Shown: positions 43,896 through 52,671, counted from the first letter of the stretch. The stretch is 64,000 nucleotides of DNA from Halomarinibacterium sp041392125 (GCA_041392125.1 JAWKMR010000003.1:124001-188000), one strand, 5' to 3'. Numbers and translations are program-made. Notes: a model not told the origin generated them from the sequence alone.

Positions 43896-46709
43896 ATGAA
43901 GAACATTATAACTCTGGTAACTGTACTTTTTTCAGCTACCATCTTTGCGCAACAAACAGGCTCTATCGTTGGAAAATTAACCGACAAAGAATTTAGCAAC
44001 GAACCCCTCCCCTTTGCAAATGTAATTATAAGCGGTACTTCTACCGGAACAACATCAGACATTGATGGTCTTTATAAATTGGACAATGTACCCGTGGGTA
44101 CATATACCATAGTTTACAGTTTTGTTGGGTATGAGACAGTGCAAATTCCAAACGTTATTGTTGAAGCAAATAAAGTAACCACTGTGAATGTTCCTATGGG
44201 TGCGAGTGCAGCAACTCTGGAAGAGGTGGTAATTAAGACAACGACCAAAAGGGAAAGTGAAGTAGCTCTGCTATTGGAACAGAAAAATGCCACCACTATT
44301 AAACAAAGTATTGGGGCCGAAGAATTGGCCCGAAAAGGAGTAGGAGATGCGGCTGGTGCCATTGCCAAAATCTCGGGAGTATCCAAACAAGAGGGCGGTG
44401 GAAATGTATATGTTCGTGGATTGGGCGACCGTTACCAAAATACTACGTACAATGAATTGTCTTTACCCTCAAACGACATTGAAAGAAAAAACATTAATCT
44501 ATCCTTATTTTCTACAGACATTATTCAAAATGTGGCTGTAAGTAAAGCTTATGATGCAAGATTTTACGGCGATTTTGCCGCAGGTAATGTCAATATTACT
44601 TCAAAAGATTATGCCGGTAAGTTTTACATTGATGCTCAAGTAGGTTCCGGAATCAATACCACAGCCTCCGGAAAGGCATTTGTGAAGAGTGAAGGAACCA
44701 GCTTCTTTGGGTACTATAACAGATATGACAATAATCCTTTTGCAGTTATCCTTTCCCACGGGGTGGATCCAGTGGCTGCATATGAACCCATTTCAATAAG
44801 TGGTTCTATTTCGGGAGGAACTTCTTTTAAGTTTAAAAACAACAGCGAATCCAGATTGAGTTTGTTTTTCACAGGTTCCTTCAGTAATAATTTTGAGTAC
44901 CGTGAAGGAGAAGCTACCGACTTTACAACGGTTGAAAAAAAGAGTTTCCCAAAGGCTCAGGAATATGAGTACGGTACTAATACTACCGGGATGATAAACC
45001 TAGTCTATAAAATAAATAATGACCACAAGATTAGTTTCAACTCTTTATTTGTGAATGACGCAACCGATGAGGTAGGGTACTTTGGAATTGGCGGAGAAGG
45101 TAGAAACCGGGATGCCATTTTAGATACCGATAAAGGTTTTTACCAGATGAATGTGCAGTTTGAGCAGGACATGGTTTTTGTGAATCAACTTATTGGGTCT
45201 CACAAAATTGATGATAAATTTCAAGTAGAATGGGGTGTTGGCTACAACAAAGTGTTTGCCCGCCAACCCGATAGAAAACGAATTACACTGGAGCGTTACG
45301 ATTTGGCACTAGATGGTGACCCTAACACAAATCCTTCTTTCTTCAACAATATCAATTTTGATAACCAACGCTATTTCCAAAATATCGAGGATGAAGAATT
45401 AAATAGTCGTATTAATCTCGAATACACAGCTTCTGAAAAAGTAACCTTTAACTTTGGATACAACGGAAGAACCAAAGAACGTTATTTTGATAATATTCGG
45501 TACGGATATGAAATCATTGAACCTAATACACCGGCAACAGATGTAACTAATTTTAACGATGTTTTTTCTGTAGAAAATTTAGGAATTGTTTACAACACCT
45601 TTGTATTCAACCCTATTTATCCGGAAGGTGGAATTGACAATACCAATTATCCGGGGTTAAATGAAAACACTTACACCGGTAACCTGGATTTACATGCCGC
45701 TTATGTAAATGCTGAAATTGGATTGGGAGATAAATTCTTAATTGTTCCCGGAATAAGAGTAGAATCGTTAACCCAGACCATCAAGTATGATGTAATCAAC
45801 TTAACTGAGTCTGATCCCGGGTTCCGAAATGCCTATGAAAATTTTTACTTACCTAGTTTAAATGTTAGATACGCATTAAACGAGGAACAAAATATACGCT
45901 TTTCTGCCAGTCAAACGGTTTCCATCCCCGAATTTAAAGAGGTTGCACCGTTTGTTTACGAAGATGTATCCAATCGCGTGGGGGGTAACCAAGATTTATT
46001 ATCAGATCCCTCCTATTCCAAAATTTATAATGTGGATTTGAAGTATGAGTGGTTCTTCGGAAAAAGTGAATTACTTTCCATTGCTGCTTTCGGAAAACAA
46101 ATTAATGACCCAATAAACCGAGTTATTGCCAATGATGCCACCGGAACACAGCGATATTTCAGAACAGGAGACAAAGCAGAAGTGTTTGGAGCCGAACTCG
46201 AGGTTAGAAAAAATATTTTGGAAAATGAAAATCAGCAACCTAAACTGGCTGCCGGTTTTAATGCAACCTACACTTACACCAAGCAGGATTTGAAGAGTTC
46301 GGAAGGGGTTTTTACCACTACTTTTGATGAAGGTAGAACCGAAGAGTTACAAGGCGCTGCCCCTATTATTATTAATGCGGATATCAGTTTTAGTCCTACC
46401 CTTGGAAATTACAAACCTACTTTAAATGCTGTTTTTTCCTATTTCAGCGATAGAATCGACGCTATTGGATCCGGGCAGTTAGGAAATATTATTGAAAAGG
46501 GAGTCCCCACTTTAAATTTCGTTTTCAAAAACCAAATTGGTGACAACTTTGAAGTCAATGCCAGTGCCTTCAATCTATTAGATCCCAACATTGAATATAT
46601 ACGAGAAACCCCAACCGGAGACATTTTTGTAACCTCTCCTAATGGAAAAGGGATTGCTTCCTACCAAAAAGGAATAAATCTAGCATTACAACTTAAATAC
46701 AAATTTTAA
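43896..46709 (+). CDS. TonB-dependent receptor with carboxypeptidase-like N-terminal domain
   Basis: The 937-residue outer-membrane receptor has a signal peptide (1-18, ending IFAQ). A CarboxypepD_reg-like domain follows (about 20-100, IVGKLTDKEFSNEPLPFANV, TSDIDGLYKL), then a plug (LARKGVGDAAGAIAKISGV, VRGLGDRYQNTTYNE) and a long barrel ending LALQLKYKF. It is not a SusC: it lacks the SusC plug signature and no SusD follows. ATG 43896 is preferred over GTG 43878, which crowds the -7 box and would precede the signal peptide. It is followed after 36 bp by a lipoprotein gene that is probably its partner. The substrate is unknown. Confidence 0.92.
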   Translation: MKNIITLVTVLFSATIFAQQTGSIVGKLTDKEFSNEPLPFANVIISGTSTGTTSDIDGLYKLDNVPVGTYTIVYSFVGYETVQIPNVIVEANKVTTVNVPMGASAATLEEVVIKTTTKRESEVALLLEQKNATTIKQSIGAEELARKGVGDAAGAIAKISGVSKQEGGGNVYVRGLGDRYQNTTYNELSLPSNDIERKNINLSLFSTDIIQNVAVSKAYDARFYGDFAAGNVNITSKDYAGKFYIDAQVGSGINTTASGKAFVKSEGTSFFGYYNRYDNNPFAVILSHGVDPVAAYEPISISGSISGGTSFKFKNNSESRLSLFFTGSFSNNFEYREGEATDFTTVEKKSFPKAQEYEYGTNTTGMINLVYKINNDHKISFNSLFVNDATDEVGYFGIGGEGRNRDAILDTDKGFYQMNVQFEQDMVFVNQLIGSHKIDDKFQVEWGVGYNKVFARQPDRKRITLERYDLALDGDPNTNPSFFNNINFDNQRYFQNIEDEELNSRINLEYTASEKVTFNFGYNGRTKERYFDNIRYGYEIIEPNTPATDVTNFNDVFSVENLGIVYNTFVFNPIYPEGGIDNTNYPGLNENTYTGNLDLHAAYVNAEIGLGDKFLIVPGIRVESLTQTIKYDVINLTESDPGFRNAYENFYLPSLNVRYALNEEQNIRFSASQTVSIPEFKEVAPFVYEDVSNRVGGNQDLLSDPSYSKIYNVDLKYEWFFGKSELLSIAAFGKQINDPINRVIANDATGTQRYFRTGDKAEVFGAELEVRKNILENENQQPKLAAGFNATYTYTKQDLKSSEGVFTTTFDEGRTEELQGAAPIIINADISFSPTLGNYKPTLNAVFSYFSDRIDAIGSGQLGNIIEKGVPTLNFVFKNQIGDNFEVNASAFNLLDPNIEYIRETPTGDIFVTSPNGKGIASYQKGINLALQLKYKF

Positions 46710-46745
46710 TAACTGAAAACAACAATTAAATTAATACGTAAACAA

Positions 46746-47948
46746 ATGAAAACTAATTATTTATTTTTAAGTGTTGCCATCTTAGCATTACTTTTTGCTT
46801 CTTGTCAAGCCGATGACACCGCAGATATTGTAATTACAGATAACAGCACAAGCACTACCATAAACAATGACGGTGGTTCTGGGACCGACACAAGTAACCT
46901 TGTAGAAATAGGAGGTACTAAAACAGAAGATTTTAGCCTAGAGGCCGATAAAGATTATATATTAACAGAGGCTCTTATCATGACCAGTGGTACTACTTTA
47001 TCTATTCCTGCAGGTACTGTAATTAAAGCAAACAACGGTGCCGGAGTGTATATTGCCATTGCTCAAGGAGCAAAAATTATGGCAGAAGGAACATCTTCAC
47101 AACCCATTGTACTTACTTCAAACGAAGCTACTCCAAATGCTGGAGATTGGGGAGGTCTAATTATCCTCGGAAAAGCACCTATTAATTCTGTAGTTGGTGG
47201 TGAAGCTACTTCTTCTTCAGAAATTGGTGGTCTTCCATACGGTGGTAGTGATGCATCCGATGATTCTGGTATTATCAAATACGTTCGTGTAGAATATTCA
47301 GGGGGAGCTGCAGATGCTTCTTCAGAAAATAATGGCTTCTCTTTCTATGGTGTTGGTAACGGAACTACAGTAGCGTACATTCAGGCTTTTGAAGGTGCAG
47401 ATGACGGTATCGAATTTTTTGGAGGTACTGTGAATGCAAGCTACATCTCTGTGGTGGGTTGTCAAGATGACTCTGTAGATTGGACCGAAGGTTTCTCCGG
47501 AACATTAACCAATGTATACATTGAGCACGGTGTTTCTCACGATAAAGGAATTGAAGCTGATGGCTTTAATACCGATATTGGAAATAATTCAAATCCATTA
47601 TTCTGGTCAAAACCAAGCGTAAACAATGTTACCATCATTGGTAGAGGATCTGCTACTGAAAACGAAGCCGTACGTTTAAGAGCCGGAACTCAGGGTATTT
47701 TTACCAATATGGTAATTCAAGGATTTGAAGAAGCTTTCGATCTTGACGGTGATGCTGGAGATAACCCAACGGGTCAAGGAGTACTTGACGGTAACTTAAG
47801 TGTAACCAATATTTCTTTTACCGATGTCTTGGTAAAAATGAAAAATGACACCGGGTTCACCTTTACCGAAGCTGAATTTATTTCAGGCGATGGTAATGGA
47901 AGCGGTGCTGATTATGACAATTGGAAAGCGGGTTGGACTCGTAACTAA
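46746..47948 (+). CDS. Beta-helix-like surface lipoprotein, partner of the TonB receptor
   Basis: The 400-residue protein has a lipoprotein signal ending LLFASCQADD (Cys20) and a short Thr/Ser/Asp-rich linker. A repetitive Gly/Asn/Asp-rich domain follows (about 70-385), with repeated turns such as GDWGGLIILG, IKYVRVEYSGG and SVVGCQDDSVDW, suggesting a right-handed parallel beta-helix. Similar proteins are annotated as hypothetical. The 36-bp spacing to the receptor gene and the shared terminator imply cotranscription. A role in substrate capture at the cell surface is inferred, not shown. Confidence 0.78.
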   Translation: MKTNYLFLSVAILALLFASCQADDTADIVITDNSTSTTINNDGGSGTDTSNLVEIGGTKTEDFSLEADKDYILTEALIMTSGTTLSIPAGTVIKANNGAGVYIAIAQGAKIMAEGTSSQPIVLTSNEATPNAGDWGGLIILGKAPINSVVGGEATSSSEIGGLPYGGSDASDDSGIIKYVRVEYSGGAADASSENNGFSFYGVGNGTTVAYIQAFEGADDGIEFFGGTVNASYISVVGCQDDSVDWTEGFSGTLTNVYIEHGVSHDKGIEADGFNTDIGNNSNPLFWSKPSVNNVTIIGRGSATENEAVRLRAGTQGIFTNMVIQGFEEAFDLDGDAGDNPTGQGVLDGNLSVTNISFTDVLVKMKNDTGFTFTEAEFISGDGNGSGADYDNWKAGWTRN

Positions 47949-47964
47949 TTTGATATTTGTTCTC

Positions 47965-47996
47965 AAAAAAAGGCTCCCCATGGGAGCCTTTTTTAT
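47965..47996. terminator. Bidirectional terminator GGCTCCC-CAT-GGGAGCC
   Basis: A 7-bp G/C stem with a 3-nt loop is extended by A/T pairs, with T-runs in both directions, between the convergent lipoprotein and carbonic anhydrase genes. Its core is nearly identical to the terminator at 50671-50704. Confidence 0.92.
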
Positions 47997-48007
47997 TCTA
48001 ATTTTCT

Positions 48008-48637
48008 TTATTCATAGAAGGTTACAGCTCCTGTATTAATATCATACATCGCACCAATAATCATAATTTCTCCCTTTTTCTCCATTTCTGTTAAAATGGG
48101 ACTTTCTTTGTGAATTCTATCAATGGTAAGCTGGACATTTTTTTCGGCAACGGCATCCACAAAAGTAGCATTTGATGAATTTCGAAGGCTCTCTTCTTTT
48201 GGCTCTGTAACGGCATTAACCGCCGGAGTAATTTTCTGAATTAACTTGGTTAAATTCCCCATTTCGGCATGGTCGCAAGCTCCTTTTACAGCCCCACAAC
48301 TGGTATGACCTAATACTACAATTAGTTTGGTACCTGCTAATTTACAAGCAAATTCCATGCTTCCTAAAATGTCTTCATTAACAAAGTTACCTGCAATACG
48401 AACACTAAAAATATCTCCCAAGCCTTGATCAAAAACCAACTCGGCCGACACTCTGGAATCGATACAACTTAATATCGTGGCAAAGGGAAACTGTCCATCG
48501 CTGGTGTCGTTTACCTGCTCCAGTAAGTTCCGGTTGGCTTTTAAGTTATTTTGAAAACGAAGGTTCCCTTCTTTTAAAAATTGTAATGACTTTTGAGGCG
48601 TCATTGTGGCCTGTGTTTCTCTAGTATGTGCTTTCAT
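48008..48637 (-). CDS. Beta-class carbonic anhydrase
   Basis: Interconverts CO2 and bicarbonate. The 209-residue protein has the zinc-binding set of beta-CAs: ILSCIDSRV (Cys58, Asp60, Arg62) and GHTSCGAVKGA (His111, Cys114). No signal peptide is evident, so the enzyme is cytoplasmic. It starts 11 bp after the SulP gene in the same operon, which strongly suggests that it works on bicarbonate imported or exported by that transporter. Confidence 0.95.
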   Translation of the reverse strand: MKAHTRETQATMTPQKSLQFLKEGNLRFQNNLKANRNLLEQVNDTSDGQFPFATILSCIDSRVSAELVFDQGLGDIFSVRIAGNFVNEDILGSMEFACKLAGTKLIVVLGHTSCGAVKGACDHAEMGNLTKLIQKITPAVNAVTEPKEESLRNSSNATFVDAVAEKNVQLTIDRIHKESPILTEMEKKGEIMIIGAMYDINTGAVTFYE

Positions 48638-48648
48638 TTATATATCTT

Positions 48649-50241
48649 TTAATTAGTAAATTGTTCTTTTAATGGTCTTAATTTGAAAAATTCAATGTAA
48701 CTGGGAGGGTTTTCAACTGTTCCTCTTTCAGAAATTAACTTAATAGTTATACTTCGTTCTTTGGCTTTAAAAGCAAAATCTTCTAGAATTTCGATGATGT
48801 CATTATCTAAGTATCGGGTTTTTCGAACATCCAATTCTACATAGGAATTTTCAGGAATTCTATCCAGTTCTTTTAGAATGGCGCCTTTATTAAAAAAGGT
48901 CACTTCTTCGGCTAGGGTCATTCTCATTTTTTGAATACCATTACTTACATCTTCCTTGTGTAAAAAGTGTGAGTTTTGATAACTCTTTATAAGAATGACA
49001 ACGATTCCCACCATGAGTCCTAAACCGATTCCGTAGAGTAAATCGATAAATACAATTCCTAAAACGGTTACCGTAAAAGGAACAAATTGCTTCCATCCTA
49101 AATCGTACATTTTTTTGAACAATTGAGGTTTTGCTAACTTGTATCCAACAACTAACAATACAGCAGCCAATACCGAAAGAGGAATCATGTTCAATAATCT
49201 CGGAATTAAAATCACCGAAATTAAAAGGAAAAACCCGTGGATAATGGCCGATAATTTGGAACGTCCTCCCGACTGGATGTTAGCAGAGCTACGTACAATT
49301 ACCTGAGTAATTGGTAGGCCTCCAATAAGGCCTGAAATTACATTTCCGGTACCTTGCGCAAAAAGTTCCCGATTGGTTGGGGTTACATTTTTATTAGGAT
49401 CCAGCTTATCGGTTGCCTCTACACACAATAACGTTTCCAAACTAGCAACCAAAGCCAAGGTAAAAGCAACTATCCAAACCTCGGGATTTCCTATTACACC
49501 AAAATTGGGAAAGCTAAACTGCCCAAAAAAAGAGGCTGCATCTCCGGGAATTGGCACACTCACTAAATGCGATTTTGCTATAGAAAGTGTTTCGTTAGAT
49601 TGGGTTGCAATATAAAAAACTATCCCAACTATAACTGCCACCAAAGGGCCTTGTACCAATTGGAAAAATTTTCCTTTTTTAGACAATACTTTCTCCCAAA
49701 GAATTAAAATTCCTAACCCAATAAGTCCTATTAATGCCGATCCGGGAATAATATGGTTAATTGTTCCTATAATTTCTGAAAAGGTATTTTCACCATCCAC
49801 CTGGAAAAAGGCCCAATCGCCTTCGGGGTCCGGATCATACCCAAAAAAGTGAGGTATTTGTTTTAATATAATGATAATTCCAATACCTGTAAGCATTCCT
49901 TTAATCACAGAAGAGGGAAAATAATACCCAATAATTCCGGCTTTAAGGGCGCCAAAAAGTAATTGTATCATTCCGGCCAACACCACGGCTACCAAAAAAT
50001 TTTGATAGCCTCCCAGGGTGCCTATTGCAGTTAATACAATGGCAGCCAAACCGGCTGCAGGACCTGAGACCCCAATTTTAGATCCGCTTAGGGATCCTAC
50101 TACAATTCCTCCCACAATACCAGCGATTAAGCCCGAAAATAAAGGGGCACCACTGGCCAATGCAATTCCCAAACAAAGAGGAAGTGCCACAAAAAACACG
50201 ACGATACTCGCCGGCAAGTCATTTTTTAACGTTTTAAACAT
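48649..50241 (-). CDS. SulP-family anion transporter with STAS domain
   Basis: This 530-residue permease has an SLC26/SulP membrane domain of about 12-14 helices (residues 8-420), including the signature GLYSAFVG-like region (PLFSGLIAGIVGG, SGSKIGVSGPAAGLAAIV). It ends with a cytoplasmic STAS domain (about 440-525, NSYVELDVRKTRYLDNDI). SulP proteins carry sulfate, bicarbonate or other anions. The downstream beta-carbonic anhydrase favours bicarbonate (BicA-like), a known pairing in marine bacteria; substrate assignment is inference. A perfect inverted repeat lies 18 bp upstream of the ATG. Confidence 0.9.
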   Translation of the reverse strand: MFKTLKNDLPASIVVFFVALPLCLGIALASGAPLFSGLIAGIVGGIVVGSLSGSKIGVSGPAAGLAAIVLTAIGTLGGYQNFLVAVVLAGMIQLLFGALKAGIIGYYFPSSVIKGMLTGIGIIIILKQIPHFFGYDPDPEGDWAFFQVDGENTFSEIIGTINHIIPGSALIGLIGLGILILWEKVLSKKGKFFQLVQGPLVAVIVGIVFYIATQSNETLSIAKSHLVSVPIPGDAASFFGQFSFPNFGVIGNPEVWIVAFTLALVASLETLLCVEATDKLDPNKNVTPTNRELFAQGTGNVISGLIGGLPITQVIVRSSANIQSGGRSKLSAIIHGFFLLISVILIPRLLNMIPLSVLAAVLLVVGYKLAKPQLFKKMYDLGWKQFVPFTVTVLGIVFIDLLYGIGLGLMVGIVVILIKSYQNSHFLHKEDVSNGIQKMRMTLAEEVTFFNKGAILKELDRIPENSYVELDVRKTRYLDNDIIEILEDFAFKAKERSITIKLISERGTVENPPSYIEFFKLRPLKEQFTN

Positions 50242-50258
50242 AATAGCATAGGTTTACT

Positions 50259-50281
50259 GTCTTGAAATACAGTTTCAAGAC
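50259..50281. promoter_or_regulatory. Perfect inverted repeat upstream of the SulP gene
   Basis: GTCTTGAAA (50259-50267), a 5-bp spacer and TTTCAAGAC (50273-50281) form a perfect 9-bp inverted repeat. It ends 18 bp before the SulP start (50241) and has no T-run. It could be the operator of a dimeric regulator or a hairpin in the mRNA leader. Confidence 0.6.
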
Positions 50282-50309
50282 GTAATTAATAATTTTTTGA
50301 ATCTAAAAA

Positions 50310-50582
50310 TTAACCTATGTATTCCGGTGGGGGAAGTAAAATATCGCTCTCGAAGTTATAGCCTTTTTCAATGTAGGCTGAATTCACTTCTTTGCTAGGC
50401 GCAAAGTCCGTAGTTTGTGAAAAATAATGGGTAATAGGAAGAATTTTTTCTTTCACTTCTTCCTCGGTAAGCGTTAAAACAATGGAAGTTGTTTCATTAG
50501 CACACAACTGAAATACCGATGGCCCCAAAATGGCGATCACGAAAAAAAAAGGCAATACGGTATGTGCTATTTTTTTTACCAT
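50310..50582 (-). CDS. Small exported protein of unknown function
   Basis: This 90-residue protein starts with a basic, strongly hydrophobic N-terminus (VKKIAHTVLPFFFVIAILGP) that may be a signal or anchor. A short acidic/polar region with a LPPPEYIG tail follows. I recognise no family. It is transcribed toward the SulP gene, 68 bp upstream of it, and has its own -7 box 6 nt upstream of the ATG. Base composition is like its neighbours. Low-complexity hydrophobic start and small size leave some doubt. Confidence 0.6.
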   Translation of the reverse strand: MVKKIAHTVLPFFFVIAILGPSVFQLCANETTSIVLTLTEEEVKEKILPITHYFSQTTDFAPSKEVNSAYIEKGYNFESDILLPPPEYIG

Positions 50583-50587
50583 GGTCC

Positions 50588-50595
50588 CAAAAATA
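50588..50595 (-). promoter_or_regulatory. -7 element of the 90-residue ORF
   Basis: On the - strand TATTTTTG is an exact TAnnTTTG match and ends 5 nt before the ATG at 50582. A reverse TTTG (CAAA, 50612-50615) is 16 nt further up. Confidence 0.5.
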
Positions 50596-50670
50596 AAAAT
50601 TTAAAAAGACTCAAATCTTAGGACTTTGTTAAAGTTTTAAATTAAAACCTTGAACGAGTAAATTTATTCA

Positions 50671-50704
50671 TAAAAAAAAAGGCTCCCGATGGGAGCCTTT
50701 TTTT
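50671..50704 (-). terminator. Terminator GGCTCCC-GAT-GGGAGCC after the YwqK-like gene
   Basis: A 7-bp G/C stem with a 3-nt loop and A/T runs on both sides lies 17 bp after the stop of the gene at 50721. It is a near copy of the terminator at 47965-47996. Confidence 0.9.
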
Positions 50705-50720
50705 CTAAGTTTTTGTCTTT

Positions 50721-51080
50721 TTAGTAGGATACTACAACAGCATCTGTAACTTTAAAAGAAGTTACTTTGGCAATTTTAGAATTGGAGTAATTAACCTCCT
50801 TAATTTCATTGCCTTGATAAAAGTACCAAGTCCCTACTTTTTTCCCATTGTCATAATGAGCAACCGCAGTCTTGTTACCTTGAGCGTCATAACTAATCCA
50901 TTCACCCTCTAGCTTGTTATCCAATGTGTAAAAACCTGTTTGTGACACGGTACCATTTTCATGATACAGTGTTGCCTTAATAACTTTTCCTTCCTTAACA
51001 AATTCATCTTGAACTTTTTCTTGAGAAAAAGCAGAACTCATTAAGAGAAAAAAAGTAAAAAACATTACTAGCGTTTTCAT
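50721..51080 (-). CDS. YwqK/MORN-type repeat exported protein
   Basis: The 119-residue protein has a signal peptide (1-19, ending SAFSQ) and about three short tandem repeats of the MORN/YwqK kind (GTVSQTGFYTLDNKLEGEWISYD, then NKTAVAHYDNGKKVGTWYFY), quoted only as repeat cores. Families of this kind are often labelled antitoxin by homology to YwqK, but no toxin gene is adjacent and the protein is exported, so that label is not supported. It has a well-spaced promoter and its own terminator, so it is a single-gene transcript. Confidence 0.8.
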   Translation of the reverse strand: MKTLVMFFTFFLLMSSAFSQEKVQDEFVKEGKVIKATLYHENGTVSQTGFYTLDNKLEGEWISYDAQGNKTAVAHYDNGKKVGTWYFYQGNEIKEVNYSNSKIAKVTSFKVTDAVVVSY

Positions 51081-51109
51081 GATACTTACTTTTTAAAGGG
51101 TTAACACAT

Positions 51110-51140
51110 CAAAAATACATAATTGGTAACAATAAATAAA
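51110..51140 (-). promoter_or_regulatory. Promoter of the YwqK-like gene
   Basis: On the - strand TATTTTTG (51110-51117) is an exact -7 match. A TTTA (complement of 51137-51140) stands 19 nt upstream as a degenerate -33, giving the consensus spacing. Confidence 0.65.
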
Positions 51141-51468
51141 GAATTTCATAACATTAAATTTACATTAGAAATGTATTTAATTGATTATATGTTATTTACA
51201 CCTATTACTTTTCTTATAAATTCATTTTTAATCTTAATGTTTATTTAATATTTAGTTCACGATTTAGCCAAACTTAAGATGTTTATTTGCGATGTGTTTA
51301 AAACACGCACATTTAAATCTTTAAGTTTTTGTCGACTAGATTTTACCAATGTGTTGGGTCGCCCTTTGGGCGACCCTTTTTTTTGGGTAAAATGATAACC
51401 TTCAGGAAACATTTAGTTAACATTAGATTAAGTTCTTTGCAGCGACAAAAACTTAAAACCAGATTTAA
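51141..51468. other. Intergenic region with orphan terminator, possible sRNA or leader
   Basis: The gap between the YwqK promoter and the porin gene has no supported protein gene. It is very A/T-rich up to 51300. A + strand terminator (51356-51384) lies inside it, followed by about 85 bp to the porin ATG with a TTTGC motif at 51436-51440. A weak TTTATTTG at 51282-51289 could start a transcript of about 90 nt ending at the terminator. Confidence 0.4.
51356..51384 (+). terminator. Orphan + strand intrinsic terminator
   Basis: GGGTCGCCC (51356-51364), loop TTT and GGGCGACCC (51368-51376) form a perfect 9-bp stem followed by eight T on the + strand. There is no A-run before the stem, so it works in + only. 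No + strand gene lies upstream within 3 kb (the last is the lipoprotein at 47948). Confidence 0.88.
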
Positions 51469-52671
51469 ATGAAATCGAAAATTACTTCCCTCATAGTATT
51501 CCTTATTTTTGGTATTACTCTTCACTCTCAGGAAATTAGCGACACCAAGTTTGGAAAAGGAATGATAAATTTTACTGCAAAAGACAGCTCCTTTAGTGTA
51601 AAATTTGCTCCTAGAATCCAGTTTCGTTCTGAAAGCAATTGGGATTACAATGGTGCTAACTATGATAGTCCGGTACATGGTGTATCAATCCGAAGAGCGC
51701 GATTAAAATTTGATGGTTGGGCCTATTCTCCAAAACTTAAATATAAAATAGAGTTAGGTCTATCCAATCGAGACATTGCTGGTGCAAACCAGTTCAATAG
51801 AAATACACCGTATTATATTTTGGATGCTGTAATCATGTGGAATTTTTATGAAAATTTCGAATTATGGGCCGGACAAACTAAACTCCCCGGAAATGTGGAA
51901 CGCGTTGTTTCTTCAGCGAATATGCAATTAATTGACCGTTCCTTATTGAATAGCCGTTTTAATATTGACCGAGATATGGGTATTCAATTGCGGCATTATG
52001 ATAATTTAGGAAATGATTTTATTATCCGTGAAAAAGTTGCCATTTCGCAAGGAGAAGGAAGAAATCTAACTGAAGGAAATCAAGGTGGTTTACAATATAC
52101 AGGGCGTCTAGAATTTTTACCCTTTGGCGAATTTAAATCGGGCGGTGATTATTCGCAATCAGATTTAGCAAGAGAAGCTTCTCCAAAATTAATGATTGGT
52201 GTTACATACGACTTCAATCAAGATGCTGTAAAAACAAGAAGTAATTTAGGGTCTTATATGTTCTTAGCAGATGGTTCTCTATATAAAACCGATATTACAA
52301 CCTTATTTGTGGACGCCATGTTTAAATATAAAGGCTTTTCTTTTATGGGAGAATATGCCAATAGAGATGCCGAAAATCCTATCGCTAAGGAAGCAGATGG
52401 AACAGAAACAGGAGATATTGTATTAATTGGAAGTGCAATAAATTTTCAAGCGGGATATGTATTCAATAATAACTATGAAATTGCAGGAAGGTTTACCAAT
52501 ACTAAATATGATACTATTACCGAAAGATTAGGTGAAGAACAATACACTTTGGGAGTTTCTAAGTATATTGTAGGTCATAAACTTAAAGTTCAGTCTGATA
52601 TTAGTTATACAACCTTAGAAGGGAATAAAGATAATATCGAATTTAGAATGGGTTTCGACCTTCATTTTTAA
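51469..52671 (+). CDS. Phosphate-selective porin family (OprP/OprO-like) protein
   Basis: This 400-residue outer-membrane protein has a signal peptide (1-20, ending LHSQ). Barrel strands typical of the Porin_O_P family follow: FAPRIQFRSESNW, SIRRARLKFDGWAYSPKLKYKIELGLSN (about 71-98, quoted as a span), FELWAGQTKLPGN and a C-terminal FRMGFDLHF with terminal Phe. The family admits phosphate or pyrophosphate. It is 77 bp upstream of the PiT gene, which makes phosphate the likely substrate. An orphan terminator lies about 85 bp upstream of the ATG and may control expression. Confidence 0.88.
   Translation: MKSKITSLIVFLIFGITLHSQEISDTKFGKGMINFTAKDSSFSVKFAPRIQFRSESNWDYNGANYDSPVHGVSIRRARLKFDGWAYSPKLKYKIELGLSNRDIAGANQFNRNTPYYILDAVIMWNFYENFELWAGQTKLPGNVERVVSSANMQLIDRSLLNSRFNIDRDMGIQLRHYDNLGNDFIIREKVAISQGEGRNLTEGNQGGLQYTGRLEFLPFGEFKSGGDYSQSDLAREASPKLMIGVTYDFNQDAVKTRSNLGSYMFLADGSLYKTDITTLFVDAMFKYKGFSFMGEYANRDAENPIAKEADGTETGDIVLIGSAINFQAGYVFNNNYEIAGRFTNTKYDTITERLGEEQYTLGVSKYIVGHKLKVQSDISYTTLEGNKDNIEFRMGFDLHF

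Noticed and set aside
50721..51080. YwqK-type antitoxin of a toxin-antitoxin system
   Set aside because: It has a signal peptide and no adjacent toxin gene, so the label rests on repeat similarity only.
51343..51678. 111-codon ORF on the - strand across the terminator and porin 5' end
   Set aside because: It overlaps the porin coding region and a strong terminator, has no promoter or recognisable domain, and is low in complexity. It is a shadow.
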